A DNA stretch of 64,000 nt from Blastomyces gilchristii SLH14081. Lineage: Eukaryota > Ascomycota > Eurotiomycetes > Onygenales > Ajellomycetaceae. Of the stretch, positions 1 to 13,212 are shown piece after piece. Made by a program: the position numbers and the translations under genes. The stretch is taken from assembly GCF_000003855.2 (NCBI RefSeq), contig NW_003101681.1, positions 2,983,893 to 3,047,892 on the forward strand, in the 5' to 3' direction. The notes under the pieces were generated by a model. The model worked only from the letters and a program-made list of their open reading frames with translations, did no database searches and was not told the origin of the DNA. Each line of letters starts with the position of its first letter. The stretch's first letter is position 1.

Positions 1-1283
1 GAAGTTAGCAAATCTGATGAAGCTTCATACTTCTTCCACAGTGCATGAGACCTCTTATTCACAAATAGCAGAGATCTTCTCAGAATTCATTCAGATTCTC
101 TTACCAGCTTCTATGATAAAGTCTAGATATTTTGTACTTTTAATCTCAAAATCACACTTGTGTATATCTATCAGTAGTTCTGCTTCATGTAGTTATTGTA
201 ATATCTTTCATACATGTTCTTGATATTCTTTTCTGCACTCATCAGTGAAGATGAGAATGTCATTGAGATATATAGATATGAATTCATCAAGGAAATCTCA
301 GAGTGCTCAGTTGATATACTTCTGAAATATACTGAGAGCATTAGCCAGTCTGAAGAGTGTGACTACTCATTTAAAGATATTATATTATATTCAGAATACT
401 GTAAGTCATGCATCTTCTTCAGTGATGTGAATATTATAAAACACAGCAATGATATTTAGCTTTGTGAATCATTGAGCTTCTCTGATACAAGCTAGAGTTT
501 CATTGATAAGAGATAAAGAATAGCAGTCTTTCTTCATTAATCTGTTCAGTTCTCAATAGTTTACACAGAATCAGAGTTCTTTATCTGATTTCTTTGTAAA
601 GAGAATAGAGACTGCAGTGAAAGACTTGCTAATGTATATAAATTCTTTATTCAACAGATCATTGAGTGTCTTTCAAAAAAGAAGAAGTTAATCTCAGAAT
701 ATATTATAAAGAGAGTCTGATAACAGTTTAAAGTTTTTATCATTCTTCTTTTTCAACTTGATACTGTGATTCACTTCTGAGTCTTATAAGAAGAGTATCT
801 TCATAATATTATCTTATCAGAAGACATCTAAGTATTTGTGATATTATTGAGAGAGTTTGATATGAGAATCTGTTATTATAGTATGAGATAACTGTTCTAG
901 AGCTTTTTTAATATTAGTCAGACTGATAGAATAGATTGTTATATAATTCTGCTATCAGTGATCTTTTCAGTGACTTCTTTTTCAGAGCATTTCATAGACA
1001 TTGACAGAGATCTGTGTTAGATTCATAGTCTTGTAAATGTCATCTTCATGAACTCTATCTTTGTTAGAGAATATTAAGCTTCCGTTTCAAGCATTTAATA
1101 ACACATCTTATTCAGATAGTCAGGCAAGTTCTAATATAAGATTATAATTAAGATTATCAACTTCATATGCATAGACATCTTCATATTGATATTCTTCAAT
1201 ATCTATGTTTACTTTCACTATGTAACAGGTGCAAACATCTTTTGAATCATTAAATTCTGCAAGAAGTCAGGGTTTTGATAAGA
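1..1283 (-). mobile_element. Gy2-a: internal fragment of a Ty3/gypsy element (protease end to reverse transcriptase), decayed
   Basis: Read on the minus strand this matches the pol region of the two other Gy2 copies, roughly 14530-15800 in Gy2-b. It starts just after the protease, runs through the reverse transcriptase, and leaves the window in the linker before RNase H. The catalytic box at 259-270 reads YLND where YLDD is expected. Many in-frame stops interrupt the frame, so it is not coding. Its 5' part is cut off at 1283 by a Gy1-type LTR, and the rest lies outside the window. The small plus-strand frames here are shadows. Confidence 0.85.
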
Positions 1284-1816
1284 TGTAACATGGCGGAATC
1301 GAAGCGGTGACTAGTCAGCGGTGTCATGTAGAGATAGTTGTTTGAGAAGCTATATAAGTGAGCTTGACTATCTTACTTGAGTAGTGAGATCATAGACTAC
1401 AGAGTTATTGCAAGAATATCACAGATATGATACATAGTATACTAAGAAGATTATATGAGAAACATAGTAACTCTTGTATATATTTCAGTAAAAGAAAAAT
1501 GAATCACTGACTTCTTGAATGAGCAGTCAGCATCTAGCTATTCTATATAGACAATGAGCAGATACTCTTCTCTCATTTCATGAATGAGAATAGTCAGAGT
1601 GATATCTCAGCAGTGCCTCACTATCAAGAAAGAGTAATCTGCTGACCTTGTATAGAAGCGAGGTTCTCACATTCATCAATCAGATCTTTCTATAATATAT
1701 CTGAATGATGTCATAGAGTGATTGGAAACCAGTTCAGATGAGATGGAATCATCCGCATGGAAGCGATGAGCCGTGTGAAATCGCAACGGGGCCTTGGCGC
1801 GGCCGGGAGCGTGACA
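1284..1816 (-). repeat. Lone Gy1-type LTR with mismatched flanks
   Basis: This 533-bp sequence is the reverse complement of the 538-bp Gy1-b LTRs and has intact ends: TGTCACGCTCC at 1816 on the minus strand and TTACA at 1284. It keeps many CpG sites at both edges, so it looks younger than the neighbouring Gy1-a LTR. The flanks are different elements: Gy2 pol on the left (TAAGA) and Gy1 pol on the right (on the minus strand the five bases before the LTR are GCTTG). There is no 5-bp TSD. It is best read as the product of recombination between two LTR insertions or as a rearrangement breakpoint. Confidence 0.85.
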
Positions 1817-4800
1817 CAAGCATAGAAAGAAGATACTTTTAAGATTATATTCTTTATATTATTATATACAAATTCAGTGATTAGAAGATGTTTGAGTCAA
1901 TCATTCTGATAATATGAATAGAATACTTAAAGATACTATTCTAATATCTGGTTCTGATATTCAGTCTGGCCATCTATCTGTGAATGAAATGTGATGCTGA
2001 GAAGACATCTTATTAAAAGATACTACTAAAAAGCTGATCAGTATTTGCTGATAAAGAGAGATTCTTAATCTGTTATCAACAATTTCAGAGTACTGTGATC
2101 ATAAATAATAATATATAAAAACAGGTCAGTCAATTCAGAGGCTTTAATCTTTTTATAAGTAGAGATATATTTTATCATCTTTATAAAACAGTTAACAATG
2201 ATTAAAATTGAGTCATATTCTTTAACTCTTGTCAACTTTGACAGATCAACTATGAAATTTATTAATACATTCTATCATACACTCTTTGAAACAGACAGTG
2301 ATATCAACTCACTGTATTACTTATACTGCAGAATCTTCATTCTTTGATAGATATTATAAGTCTTAACATACTCTTTGACATCTGGCTGAAGCTTGTCTTA
2401 AATATATTTATATTATAGAAGCTTCTCAGTCTTCTCTAACTCAAAGCACTCTGTATAAGAATCATTATAATGAATTCTTAATAACTTTCAACACATTATT
2501 CTGCTATGAGAGATAAAGACTAAATTATTCAGCAGTAGAAGTGTAAATTCTTCTAGTTATTATTGACTTGATTCCTTAGCAGCATCATCTCACTCAGAGC
2601 CTGTCTCTTTCAAGTTCAAACTGAATTCTTTCTTCTTCAACTTCTGAATTCAAGCTGCAGTAGAGATGTCTCTCTTCTGTAATTTATCAATAAATTTTAA
2701 AAGTAGTTAAGTTAAAAGATTGTAGACTGTTTCATTCTTTATCAATTTAATAATAGTAAGATATGACATGAGAAGCTTATAATCTTCAGTGTCAGTTCTT
2801 CACAGAGATTCAGATTTTCTTTCATCTTCTATACTGAGTCATGCAGCTGTCTTATCAGTGCTGTTCTCAAGCTTCAGAGAATCTTAATTCTCTGCAGTCA
2901 GCTTCTTCTGCAGTGATAACAGAGATTCTTTTATAGAATTCTTCTTCACATTAATAATATTATAATTGTGCTGTTTAGACAGTATATCAGTGAGATTAAG
3001 CTGATCTGAACAGTATCAGATATAGAAATCATACTCTAAAAGCAGCTTCACTCATCTGACTTAATATTCTATCAAGCTCTTTGTTATCAAGAAGTAATGC
3101 AGATTTGTATAATTAGTGAGAACTTATACTGAGTACTTACTACTCTAGAGATAATATTGCCAGATCTTAAAGAATTTGACAATTACTAACATCTCTTGAT
3201 CATGAGTATTATATCTTCTCTGTATAAGTGATAACTTCTTAAAGAAGAAGATCACTGATCTTCATTTACAGTGTCTTATAGACTCTGTGAAAAAGTCTTC
3301 TCTCACAGACATTTCATTATCTGTATTCTCAGATATTATTATTCTCTGATTCTTTCAACATTGAAAGATCTCTGATGTCAACTGTGAAAAGATTTCACAG
3401 ATTTCATTCTCAGATATATCAGTCTCATACTGACTGAGTAAGTCAGAATTAAAGTGATTCAGTATTGTAGTATCTGTAAAAGCTTGTTTCAATTCTGCAA
3501 ATATCTGCACAGTGTCTTGAGTGAGTATAAATAATCTCATTTTTCTATCTTTCATACTTCTCTTTAACAGATCTGTAAGAGAGACAGTAATCTGTGAATA
3601 TGCATAGATGAATTATCTGTAGAAATTCACAAATTCTAGAAACATCTGCATCTTGCAGTATGTCTGCAGCACTGGCCAGTTCTCAATGACAGAGACCTGG
3701 CTTCTGTGCATTGAGATGTCATTAATCTTAATAATATAACCTAAGAAATCAATCTCCTGCATGTAGAATGAGTATTTTTCAGTGTTTATATAGAGTTGAT
3801 GCTGTCTCAAGCAACTCAATACTTCTTAAACATGAGTATCATGTTCTCTCTCTGTTTTCAAGAAGATTAAAATGTTGTTCAAGTATACTATACAGAAGAC
3901 ATTGATAAGACCTCACAGTATCTCATTTATATAGATCTGAAAGATGATTGAAGTGTTACAAAGATCAAAGGATAAAACAAGATATTCAAAATTACTGTAC
4001 TTGATATAAAAAGCTGTTTTTCAAACATTGTCTTCATTAACTCTGATTGTATGATAGATATCTTATGTATTAATCTTTGAGAATATCTTTGCTTCAGATA
4101 ATTAATCAATTATCTCATCAATTAACAGTAATGAATAGCAATTCTTAATCATCATCTTATTAAGATCTCTGTAGTCTATATATAGATATAGTTCACTATT
4201 CTTCTTAAGTACAAAGAGTATGAGCATCTCTGCTAAACTCTTTGATTAGTGTATTCAGTTCTTTGATTGCACTTTATCAAGATATTTATGCAGAATATTC
4301 AATTTCTTTACAGATAAGTTGTAAAGAGGCCTGTATTCCACTGTTATATCATCTTCAAGATGAATCTTATATTGTATCTTGATATCAGAAATCTTTGCTA
4401 CTTCTCTTTCTGAAAAGATATTCTTATAATCTATAAAGAGATGTCATGTATATCTGTCTTCAATGACAGATACTACTGCTAATCTTACAGTGAGAATGAT
4501 GACTTCTTCATCTATCTTCAAGTCTCAGTTATTTGCTACACAGTGTATTAAGTCTATCTTTTTCTCAAGATTCTTCTGATGAAACTCTTCAGATTTCTCT
4601 ATCACTGTCTCTTCATTAGTGAGACAGTACTGTCATGTCTGAGTGACTCAGTCAATGAGAGGATTATTTTCTCTCAATTACAGAAGATCTAGAATGATAT
4701 TCTTATCTATGATATTAACTGCATGAAGAAGCAGATTGCTCTTCTTGAAAATTTATTCTGAGTCTGTGATCACATACTTTGCTTGAATTATGCTAAAACA

Positions 4801-6020
4801 GTGATATTTCATTTCATCAGTAAATTTCACATAATCTGATGAGTCTATCTTCTTTCAATTCTTTATCAAAGAAAAGAAATAGAATATGAAGTTAATATCT
4901 GTTTCAGAGTTGAGTAGACATCTCACTAGTACCTTCTCATTCAGAGTATTCATTGTGATCATAACATGAACTTGAAGATATGAGAATTATCAATTCTTTA
5001 TTTCTTTCTCTTCTTTATCTTCTGCAGATACATTTGCTAGCAGAAGTATTAACTTTGAGAAGATATCTTCTCAGTTTCTTTCTTTCTTTAACTTCTTATA
5101 ATCACTAGCATAGTGACTACTAGCTCTGCAGTTAAAACAGAGATCTTTTTCAAGTCTATTTTAATATTTTTTCACAGTGAGTGAAGAATTGAAATACTTG
5201 AAATTCTTCTGTATATTCTCTGTACTGAAGCTGTTATGACACTGTTTAGATTCTGTTATTAATTACTTAGAAGAAATCTTGTTAGTCTTTTTCTCAGAGT
5301 ATTGATTATTTAAGTAGATTCAGAAAGTCAAGTTCACAAGCTCAATACAATTAATTAATGAACTCTGATACTGTGATATCATTATTCACATCTTATAAGT
5401 CAGCTTCATAAGATAAAGCTGTGTTTTTAATTGATTTAAATCATCAGTCAATTTCTCTCAATATTCTTTAAATATTGTATTGAAATTAAAAGAATTCTTA
5501 TTATCTTATTAATATAATAAGTTGAATCACTGTATCACTGTAAAGTTATGATTACAGTAATATTTAATCTGATTCAGTACAAAGTCTTTAAATTCTTCTT
5601 AAATTATAACAGTATTAATACACTCAAGCTCTCTCTTCTTAATGACTCAAGTAGTTATAGAGATGTCTTCAAGAAGGTTGACAGTGTATATTACTTATAT
5701 CTTATGAGTATTAAACTAACTCAGATTAAGGCAGAATTTCTGTTCAAGAATACAAATGAAGTTATGAAATTCAGATAATATATTCCTCTTATAATTCAGA
5801 GAAGCTATAATCTTAATATCTCTATCTTTATAATAGATATAAATGCATAGAGGTCACAGTAATGACAGAGTGATTGAAAAAGTCAAATTAAAATATACAG
5901 TGAGTTAAGAAATCTCAGATTTCTGTCAGAGTAGAGATTTACATGCTCTAGAACATGATGTGAAGTTTTTCTCAGAGAGTAAGATCAGGTCAGTCTTAGC
6001 ATAGATATATGAGATTATAT
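1817..6020 (-). pseudogene. Gy1-a gag-pol remnant
   Basis: Domains in reading order are gag (about 6020-5060), protease, reverse transcriptase (about 4330-3600), RNase H (about 3560-3050) and the front of integrase (to 1817). The gag zinc knuckle at about 5100-5150 keeps the start of its CxxC motif. The gag start codon appears mutated from ATG to ATA when compared with Gy1-b. The reverse transcriptase box at 3874-3885 reads YLNN, so both catalytic aspartates are gone. The open stretches at 3355-3555, 3613-3819 and 3927-4109 are pieces of RNase H and reverse transcriptase. Many stops (TGA, TAA, TAG) make a product impossible. Confidence 0.85.
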
Positions 6021-6070
6021 TAATAGAGCTTAACTGATTTAAACTTGTAATCAGATCAAGTAATTTAAAT

Positions 6071-7129
6071 TGTAATATAATAGAACTGAAGTTATAACTA
6101 ATTAGCAGTATTATATAGAAGTAGTTATTTCAGAAGCTGTATAAATGAGCTTGACTATCTTGCTTAAATAACAAGCTCATGAGCTACAGAGTTATTGAAA
6201 GAATATCACAGATATAGTACTTAGTATGCTAAGAAGATTGTATGAGAAATGCAGTAACTCTTATATATATTTTAGTAGAAGATAAAATAAATTACTGACT
6301 TCTTTAATGAGAAGTCAGCATCTAGCTATTCTATATAGATAGACTGGCCGCCCGGACCATGAATTTCACAGTTGGTTTCATTTGGTCTGGTCTCATACAT
6401 TTCTTGGCGTGAATCCTGCTGGGACTGGCTATCAAAAAAACATGTAAAGTGACTATATATCAGATCTTAAAATGAAATCATGACTTGAAAAAAATGAGAA
6501 AGTGGTCCCATTTGGTCTCATTTAGTCTCATTCTTGGCATAAAGTTACTATTTTTAGACATTTTAAGGTTTTTTTTAGACTATTTTTAATTTTTTAAAAA
6601 GTAATGCTTTTTGATAACACTCAAATGAGATTTAAAGTCATTTAAAGCAATAAAAATAATTTAAATTGAGAAGTGAAAATCATGGTCCCATTTGAAAAAT
6701 GTGACAAGAGTAGACAGTAAGTTTCACTGAGACAGTATGAAACTACTATCTAATGTTAAAACCGTGTAATGGGATCAGTCGAATTGGTAATAAGACTATC
6801 AAAAAATCTGGTCCTGGTCCCAGACACGGTCACACGGTCAGTCTATATATAGATAATAAGTGAATACTTCTCTTCTATTGTGTGAGTGAGAATAGCTAGA
6901 GTGATACCTCAGCAGTTTCTTACTATTATAAAAGAGTAATATGCTGATCTCAGATAGAAGCAGAGTACTTATATTTATCAATTGAATCTTTCTATATTAT
7001 ATCTGAATGATGTCATAGAGTGGTTGGAAACCGGTTCAAACAGTCTGTGAGATGAATGAAATCATTCACATAGAAGCAATGAGCCGTGTGAAAACGCAAC
7101 AGAGTCTTGACACGGCCGGAGACATGACA
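6071..7129 (-). repeat. 5' LTR of Gy1-a, split by a hAT MITE
   Basis: Removing the 506-bp MITE and one 8-bp target duplication leaves about 545 bp that align along their length with the 538-bp LTRs of Gy1-b. It is more decayed than the LTR at 1284-1816. The outer end near 7129 keeps some CpG. Confidence 0.88.
6340..6845 (+). mobile_element. hAT-type MITE, complete copy (506 bp)
   Basis: The ends are TAGACTGGCC at the left and GGTCAGTCTA at the right, a short terminal inverted repeat. The element is flanked by the perfect 8-bp duplication TATATAGA (6332-6339 and 6846-6853), and an 8-bp duplication is diagnostic of hAT elements. There is no coding capacity. Both termini match the two ends of the large hAT transposon at 38124-46275, so it is probably a deletion derivative mobilised by that transposase. 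Confidence 0.9.
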
Positions 7130-7429
7130 ATTATTTTTATTGCTTTAAATGACTTTAAATCTCATTTAAGTATTATCAAAAAGTGTTACTTTTTAAAAAA
7201 TTAAAAATAGTCTAAAAATAGTAACTTTATACTAAGAATGAAACAAAATGAGATTAAATGAAATCACTTTCTTATTTTTTCTAAGTCATGATCTCAATTT
7301 GAGATCTGATATATAGTCACTTTACATGTTTTTTTAATGATTAGTCTCAGTGAGATTCATGCTAAGAAATATATAAGATCATATTAAATGAGATCAATCA
7401 TGAAATTTATAGTCTCAGAGATTAGTCTA
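7130..7429 (-). mobile_element. Reversed half of a hAT MITE
   Basis: This is the reverse complement of the left half of the 6340-6845 MITE. It ends in TTAGTCTA at 7429, followed by ATTCTATC, which is Cop1 sequence and the likely target duplication. The other half is missing because Gy1-a was inserted at 7129/7130 and the far side of Gy1-a has been replaced. Confidence 0.82.
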
Positions 7430-10400
7430 ATTCTATCATCATCTCAACAGTCTGTACAGTCACATGAAATTCTAATCTTAGTGAAAGATTGAAATTCAAT
7501 CTCTATAAACTGAATAGTCATGTTGACAAGACAATCTCTCAATTCAAGAAAGATGTCAAGAATGCTGTGAGATTAAACAGTTTAACTAATATATTCAACT
7601 ATACTATATGAAGTATCTTCATGAAAGTGAAACTAATTGATGAACAGTATTAGTATATGATGAAGAAATAACAGATATAGAATTCTCTATAAAGAGATAC
7701 TGAATGAGTATTATTCTGAAACATCAGAAATTAATAACTCTATACATTCATCTCAAACTTATTGAGTGCAGGTATCAGATCATGTTTCTTCAAATATAAT
7801 GAAAATCAGATTACTTATACTCTATGAAATGTAATTGAACAGAAATACTCTGTCTCAAAAACACAGTTACACTGTGAGACAGTTCTGAAATTCATGTCAC
7901 TTGATGATATATAGATCATCAATCTATACATGTTCTTTGATAAGTTTCAGTTTATTATCATGAAATTGAAGATGATGAATACTTCTCTCTCAGATATGTA
8001 AATATTTGATATCTTCTACTCAGTTCTATTCATCAATTGAAGAGATTATGTTTAAAAGAAGTTAGAGAAGATACAGGATTTCAAATTCACAGCTGTAATA
8101 TTAAATATTGATCTTCTCATGAAGAAGATCTGTTTACAGCTTAATTCTTTAAAAGATAAAAGAAATCTTCAGAATACAGATTCTGCAGTTAACTTCACTA
8201 TAATAGCTACAACAGATATAACAGTTATAACAACTATAATAATTTCAACATTTATCACTTCTAATAACAATACATTGAATTCGGCCCGTGAAGACTGTAC
8301 TGAATGTGATTATAATAGTTCTCAAGAGAGCTTTTGTAATTATCAGAATTCGGAAAATTCACCTACATATTCTGAATACGAGAGATCTCACTTTAATAAC
8401 TATTAATTGTTCAATTCAGACAGTGCTCTGAATAATTAAAGAATCTACAATGCTGTATAAATAAAGACATTCAAAGAAAAGAAGAAAAAGAACAATAGTA
8501 AGAGTAGAACTCAACTATTTATTATAGGTAATTTAGAGTTCTTCAGATAATAAATCTCACAGAGGTTATAAATGTATCAGTCTGTTTCATAGAATCTCAC
8601 AAGAATTCTCTCACTATATAAGATAGTAACACTGAATGTCACATTATGAGTGATAGATTACAATTTTCAGAGCTCATAGCAATTAACAGTTCAACAGTTC
8701 AAGTGATTAACAAGGTCATTCTGAAGATTCAGAGTGTCAGCACTGTATTCATTCTGATAAGTGAAAGATTGATAGAGTTTAATCATGTAGATTATGTATC
8801 TGAACTATTCACGAATCTAATCTCTGCTGAGCTTATGAAGTGCCAGGGCTATATTAACTATAATATACATATTAATGCAGAGAACTACATTGAGTTTCTG
8901 TTAGCTATTAACAGTGATATCTTCTATATTAATCTGTTTCATAATAACATTTATATTCTATCCGGCAGCTCACTGACATTTCATAATGTAATGAATGATC
9001 TGATATATGAAGCAGTGATATATATAGCTGTTTTAAAATCAAAGATAATCTTAACAGATTACAATCTGAATACAGAGTCTTTGAGACCTTTCAACTGCAA
9101 TGAGAATAATTAGTTAATCAATTCTAAGAATTCAGATACTAATTTCTTTATTATCTTATCTTTATCTTGATTATCTGCAGTTCTTCTGAAGCAGCTTTCA
9201 ATAGATAAGTAACATTGTTAACTTAATCATATCAGTGAAAATAATATATTAAAAATGACCGGAGATATGTGATTTAATATTACTATTATTAATCTGAAAA
9301 AATTATCATTCTGTGTCACATGTATTAAGACTAAACAGAAACATGCTTTCTACAAGAATTTAACATCACATCATACCACCTGTAAGGTCTTGAAGATTTG
9401 AATGAATATTTTTAATAATGCTGAGACTCTTGAGACTGAAAATAATATATTATCTTACACTGACAAGAAGCTTGTAATGATGATTACAGATGATATCATC
9501 TATATGAGATGAATATTTTTATTGAAATACAAGAATGAGATGTTGAGATATCTACAGATTTTCAATCAATTTATCAAGAATCTGCTGAAATATAACATTG
9601 TGATCATTCACTCAGACTGTGAAGAATTGAATTCAAATACAGTCACAGTATATATACTCAGTAAAGAAATAAATGAGAGCTAACTTCTTCTCATACTTCA
9701 CAGTAAGATGAAATATCTGAATAATTAATAAATTTAATCATTAAGAAGTTCTAATCACTATTAATAGACTCTTCTACTTCTAAAAAGATGTGAAATGAGA
9801 CAGTTATTGCAGTTACAGAGCTGCTTAATCTTCTATCAATCTCAACTATATTGTATAAGAGCTCTGAAAATACAAAGCTGATTACTTCATATAAGGTCTG
9901 GCTTAAAGCTCTACCTTCTGCCCGCGGTATTTAGAGATGAGGTTGTAAAGCATTCTTGAAGATAGTTTTCAAGCTCATCAATAAAATGACTTCCTGTTTC
10001 AAAGAGTTGATTTTTGTGAGATATGATAATTTTTATCAATTATAGATTGATAAATCCCTTCAATGAGTATTTAAACATATCAAAAGATGTCATCTTTCAG
10101 AAGGACCTTCATCTTACTGATTCATCAATACCGACTATACACAACCTGAAGATTCTACTCAATGCAGTCTGTAAAGCGGCTGCGGCGATTCCTTCGGCAA
10201 CTCCTGACTTATGAACTGATGATCTGTTCACAGTTGATGAGAGAATTCAATCTGAGTGTTCATTATTTCTTGTACTCACTAATAATTGATGAATTGACTA
10301 TGAAATCTCCGCGAGAATACCTATCTTTTTAGTGCAGAATACACTGAACTCTTCAGAATTCACAGTTGAATCTGATGATTCTTCAACATCTACAAGAAAT

Positions 10401-12065
10401 ATCACTATAGTGAGAGAAGCTTCAGCGAGAGAATCTTCAGTAAAGAATAGTCTTGAAGACTTATCTACTGATTCTGAGATTGCTGTACTTCTGATTCTGA
10501 AAAATCTCATACATATCAAAGCTTTCATGAAATGAAAATATTATTATGAGGACTGTGTTAAAGACATCAACTATTTGAAATACATTGAGATCTAATAACT
10601 GATAGAGAGAACATCATAAATGAGTGTTCTTCACAGTCAATAAGTATTTGATAAAAAGTTCAATAATATAAGTGAGGTTATTCACTATAAGACTTACTGA
10701 GTTGTCTGTGAAAATCATCAACAGAAGAGAATTAATTACTCAAGAATCTTTGCATCTGTTATCTCTGCATTCATCTCTCAAGCTCTTATGATGATCTCAG
10801 CATTCTGAGGCTGATATGTTCTACAGATTAATATGTTAACTGCTTTTTTAAATACTTAACTATCTGTCAATGAATGAATATATATAAATCATCTCACAGA
10901 ATTCTGTGAGGACTGTGATAATCTTGTATATAAGTTAATACAGAGACTCTACAGTCTTAAGCAAGCAGCACTCTTATAATATGAGAAGCTGTGAAAAATG
11001 CTATTACACTCAGACTTCTGTGTCAGTCTCTATAATATCAGACTATTTATTCATGATAAAAGATAAATCTATATAATCATCTATATAAATGATTTCTGTC
11101 TCTACAGTCTGAAAATCAATGATCTGAACTGAGTCAAAGCTGAAATCACTGCTAATTATAAGATCAAGAATGTAGAGAATTTCAACTGCTATCTGAGAAT
11201 GAAGAGTAATGAAGATTTAACTTTATTAATATTATCTTAATTTCTCTTTGTAAGAAATCTTCTGAAGAAGTTCTTAATAAATAACTATCACTCTACATTT
11301 ACTTCTATGAAGAAGAATGTTGATTTTATGAATAATAATAGAGTATCAATTGCATACACAGCAGAATTTATTCTATGATTCTATCAATTCAGTATTAAAT
11401 TTCTGCAATATTTTACTATTAATACATGTTTTGATGTAAGCTTCACTGCAGTTTTTCTTGAATGATTCAGCTCCCAGTCTACATCAAAGAACTGAGCTAT
11501 GTTCAAATATACACTTCAATATCTACAGAGTTCAATTCATGAGAGTATAATCTATCACAGAGATACTCAATTAAATCTGTGACATATGCAGATATCAATT
11601 GAGCCGGTAGAGATTCAGAATCTTATTCAATCACTGATTATATCATCTATATAACAGATGACCCTGTTGCATGACAGAGCTGCAGATAAACAAAGGTCTT
11701 CAAATCATCAACAGAGGCTGAATATATTGCATTCTTCAAGACTGCTTATGAGCTTGTCTGTCTTCACAAGCTTCTAGAAGATGCTGAATTCATTCCATCT
11801 CATCTCAATAATCTGAATGCTGATGATCATCTCATTCTTATCACAGTTAATGATCTTGCTTATACAATTCATGCTGATAATAAGTCATCATAGAGCGATT
11901 CTCTTCTGAAGCAATTTCACGCTGCTTAAAGTATATAGATGTCTGTTTCCACATTCTTCAGAATCTTATCTGCAAGAATAAGATATCTATTCAAAATGTT
12001 TCATCTGTCAAGAATGCGGTGAATGAGCTTACTAAACCACTTGAAACAATGAAATATACACATTA
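7430..12065 (+). pseudogene. Cop1-a gag-pol remnant
   Basis: The order gag (about 7430-8600), protease (from about 8620), integrase (about 9180-10250), reverse transcriptase (about 10540-11300), RNase H (about 11560-11900) places integrase before reverse transcriptase, which defines Ty1/copia. The longest open piece (8646-9113) spans the protease and the segment before integrase. The protease motif DSG reads D-S-N, and the reverse transcriptase box at 11082-11093 reads YIND. RNase H is recognisable from its GY and STEAEY-like motifs. Dozens of stops break the frame. Confidence 0.85.
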
Positions 12066-12236
12066 AAAGGAGAATATTAAGATGAAGAAGATAGAGAAAT
12101 AGAGAAATACAAAATAATGAATCTTATAACTGATTTTTCATTACTATACATTTTCCAGACATTTTTTATATCTGTACTTGATTTGAAGGTGAATTTTATA
12201 TATAGTATATTGTATGGTGACTCTGATTAGTGAGAA

Positions 12237-12332
12237 TGTCAGGTCATGTGATCTGGCTTACTAATTCTTTCATCATATAACTTCTCACAAGCTAGTAATC
12301 TTTTCAATTAAGTAAGCTTTACACCTTTCACA
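12237..12332 (+). repeat. 3' LTR of Cop1-a (96 bp)
   Basis: It starts TGTCAGGTCA and ends TTTCACA, and it aligns with the 97-bp LTRs of Cop1-b at 47713 and 61111. Such short LTRs are at the low end for copia elements. Confidence 0.88.
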
Positions 12333-12528
12333 TAATCATTAAAAAAACATGCAAAGTGACTATTTATCAGATCTCAAAATGAGATTATAACTTAGAAAAA
12401 ATAAGAAAGTAATTTTATTTAATCTCATTTAGTTTCTTTCTTAACATAAAGTGACTATTTTTAGACATTTTAAGGTTTTTTTTAGACTATTTTTAATTTT
12501 TTAAAAAGTAATGCTTTTTGATAATACT
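12333..12528 (+). mobile_element. hAT MITE, left interior half, interrupted by Gy2-b
   Basis: It matches the interior of the 6340-6845 MITE up to its TTTTTGATAA segment. Its terminal repeat is missing because Cop1-a was inserted into it. The last five bases (ATACT, 12524-12528) are the target duplication of Gy2-b. The remainder resumes at 24036. Confidence 0.85.
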
Positions 12529-12886
12529 TGTGGCGGGCTGCGCCTGATCAATTATATAGACTATTCCGTTACACTTCACAGATTCCTATCATTCCGATTC
12601 TCAGTCGCTTCACAGATCATTTCACAGATTTCTACTGTTCTAATTCTCAGTCACTTCATAGATTTCTACTGTTTCAATTCTCAGTTGCTGATCCTCAGCT
12701 GAAAACCTACAGAATTCCTATTCTTTCACCTCAAAGCTCCACCGCGTACATCACTATGTACACATATAAATATCCACTCTGATCACTGATTCTCACACTT
12801 TCTCTTTCTTTTCTTCTCTAATGTTTTTCTCTTTGTTATATAAGATCTATATATTATACCGATCTATTCAGTGTAGGCCTCTTACA
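12529..12886 (+). repeat. 5' LTR of Gy2-b (358 bp) with internal minisatellite
   Basis: It starts TGTGGCGGGCTGCGCC and ends CTTACA. It is 46 bp longer than its partner because a unit containing CACAGATTTCTACTG and ending ATTCTCAGT is repeated once more (about 12570-12690). The left edge keeps CpG, while the right edge does not. Confidence 0.9.
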
Positions 12887-13212
12887 CTAGAAAAATGTTC
12901 ATCATCTTCTTACTAGAAATGATTATTCATGCGTCATCTTCTTATTAGAAATAATTATTCATCAAGATATCTGAATGTGTAATAATACATAAGAAATAGA
13001 GAAAGAGTCAAATAGTAAAGTGAATACTGAGTTCTCAGATAGAAGCTTGCTCATCAGTCATTCTGACTCTGTAACAAGATCTTATAAAGAGAGTAAGAAC
13101 TTACAAGAGAATATCAGTGAAAGACCTGAGAGTTCTGACATCTCAGATGTATGAGATATTCATACAATTACACTTTCACAGATATCACATATCTGACAAA
13201 TGATATAATCAT

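Larger units (their letters stand above)
1817..7129 (-). mobile_element. Gy1-a: truncated Ty3/gypsy chromovirus, minus strand
   Basis: The 5' LTR is at the right (6071-7129, with a MITE inside it). The internal region runs leftwards to 1817, where it stops at a point matching about 56168 of Gy1-b, inside integrase. Everything downstream of that point, including the 3' LTR and its TSD, is missing. On the right the LTR ends in CA at 7129 and is followed by ATTAT inside a reversed MITE. Decay is heavier than in Gy1-b. Confidence 0.88.
7430..12332 (+). mobile_element. Cop1-a: 5'-truncated Ty1/copia element
   Basis: It is colinear with Cop1-b from 48496 onward and ends in a 96-bp 3' LTR at 12237-12332 (TGTCAGGTCA to TTTCACA). 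The 5' LTR and leader are lost beyond the nested MITE and Gy1-a. The site where Gy1-b sits in Cop1-b is uninterrupted here, around 10290, which proves that the Gy1-b insertion is nested. The right flank is the interior of another MITE. Confidence 0.88.

Noticed and set aside
1284..7129. A complete Gy1 element with LTRs at 1284-1816 and 6071-7129
   Set aside because: The flanking 5-bp sequences differ (TAAGA versus ATTAT), about 2.5 kb of the expected interior is missing, and the two LTRs have very different decay.
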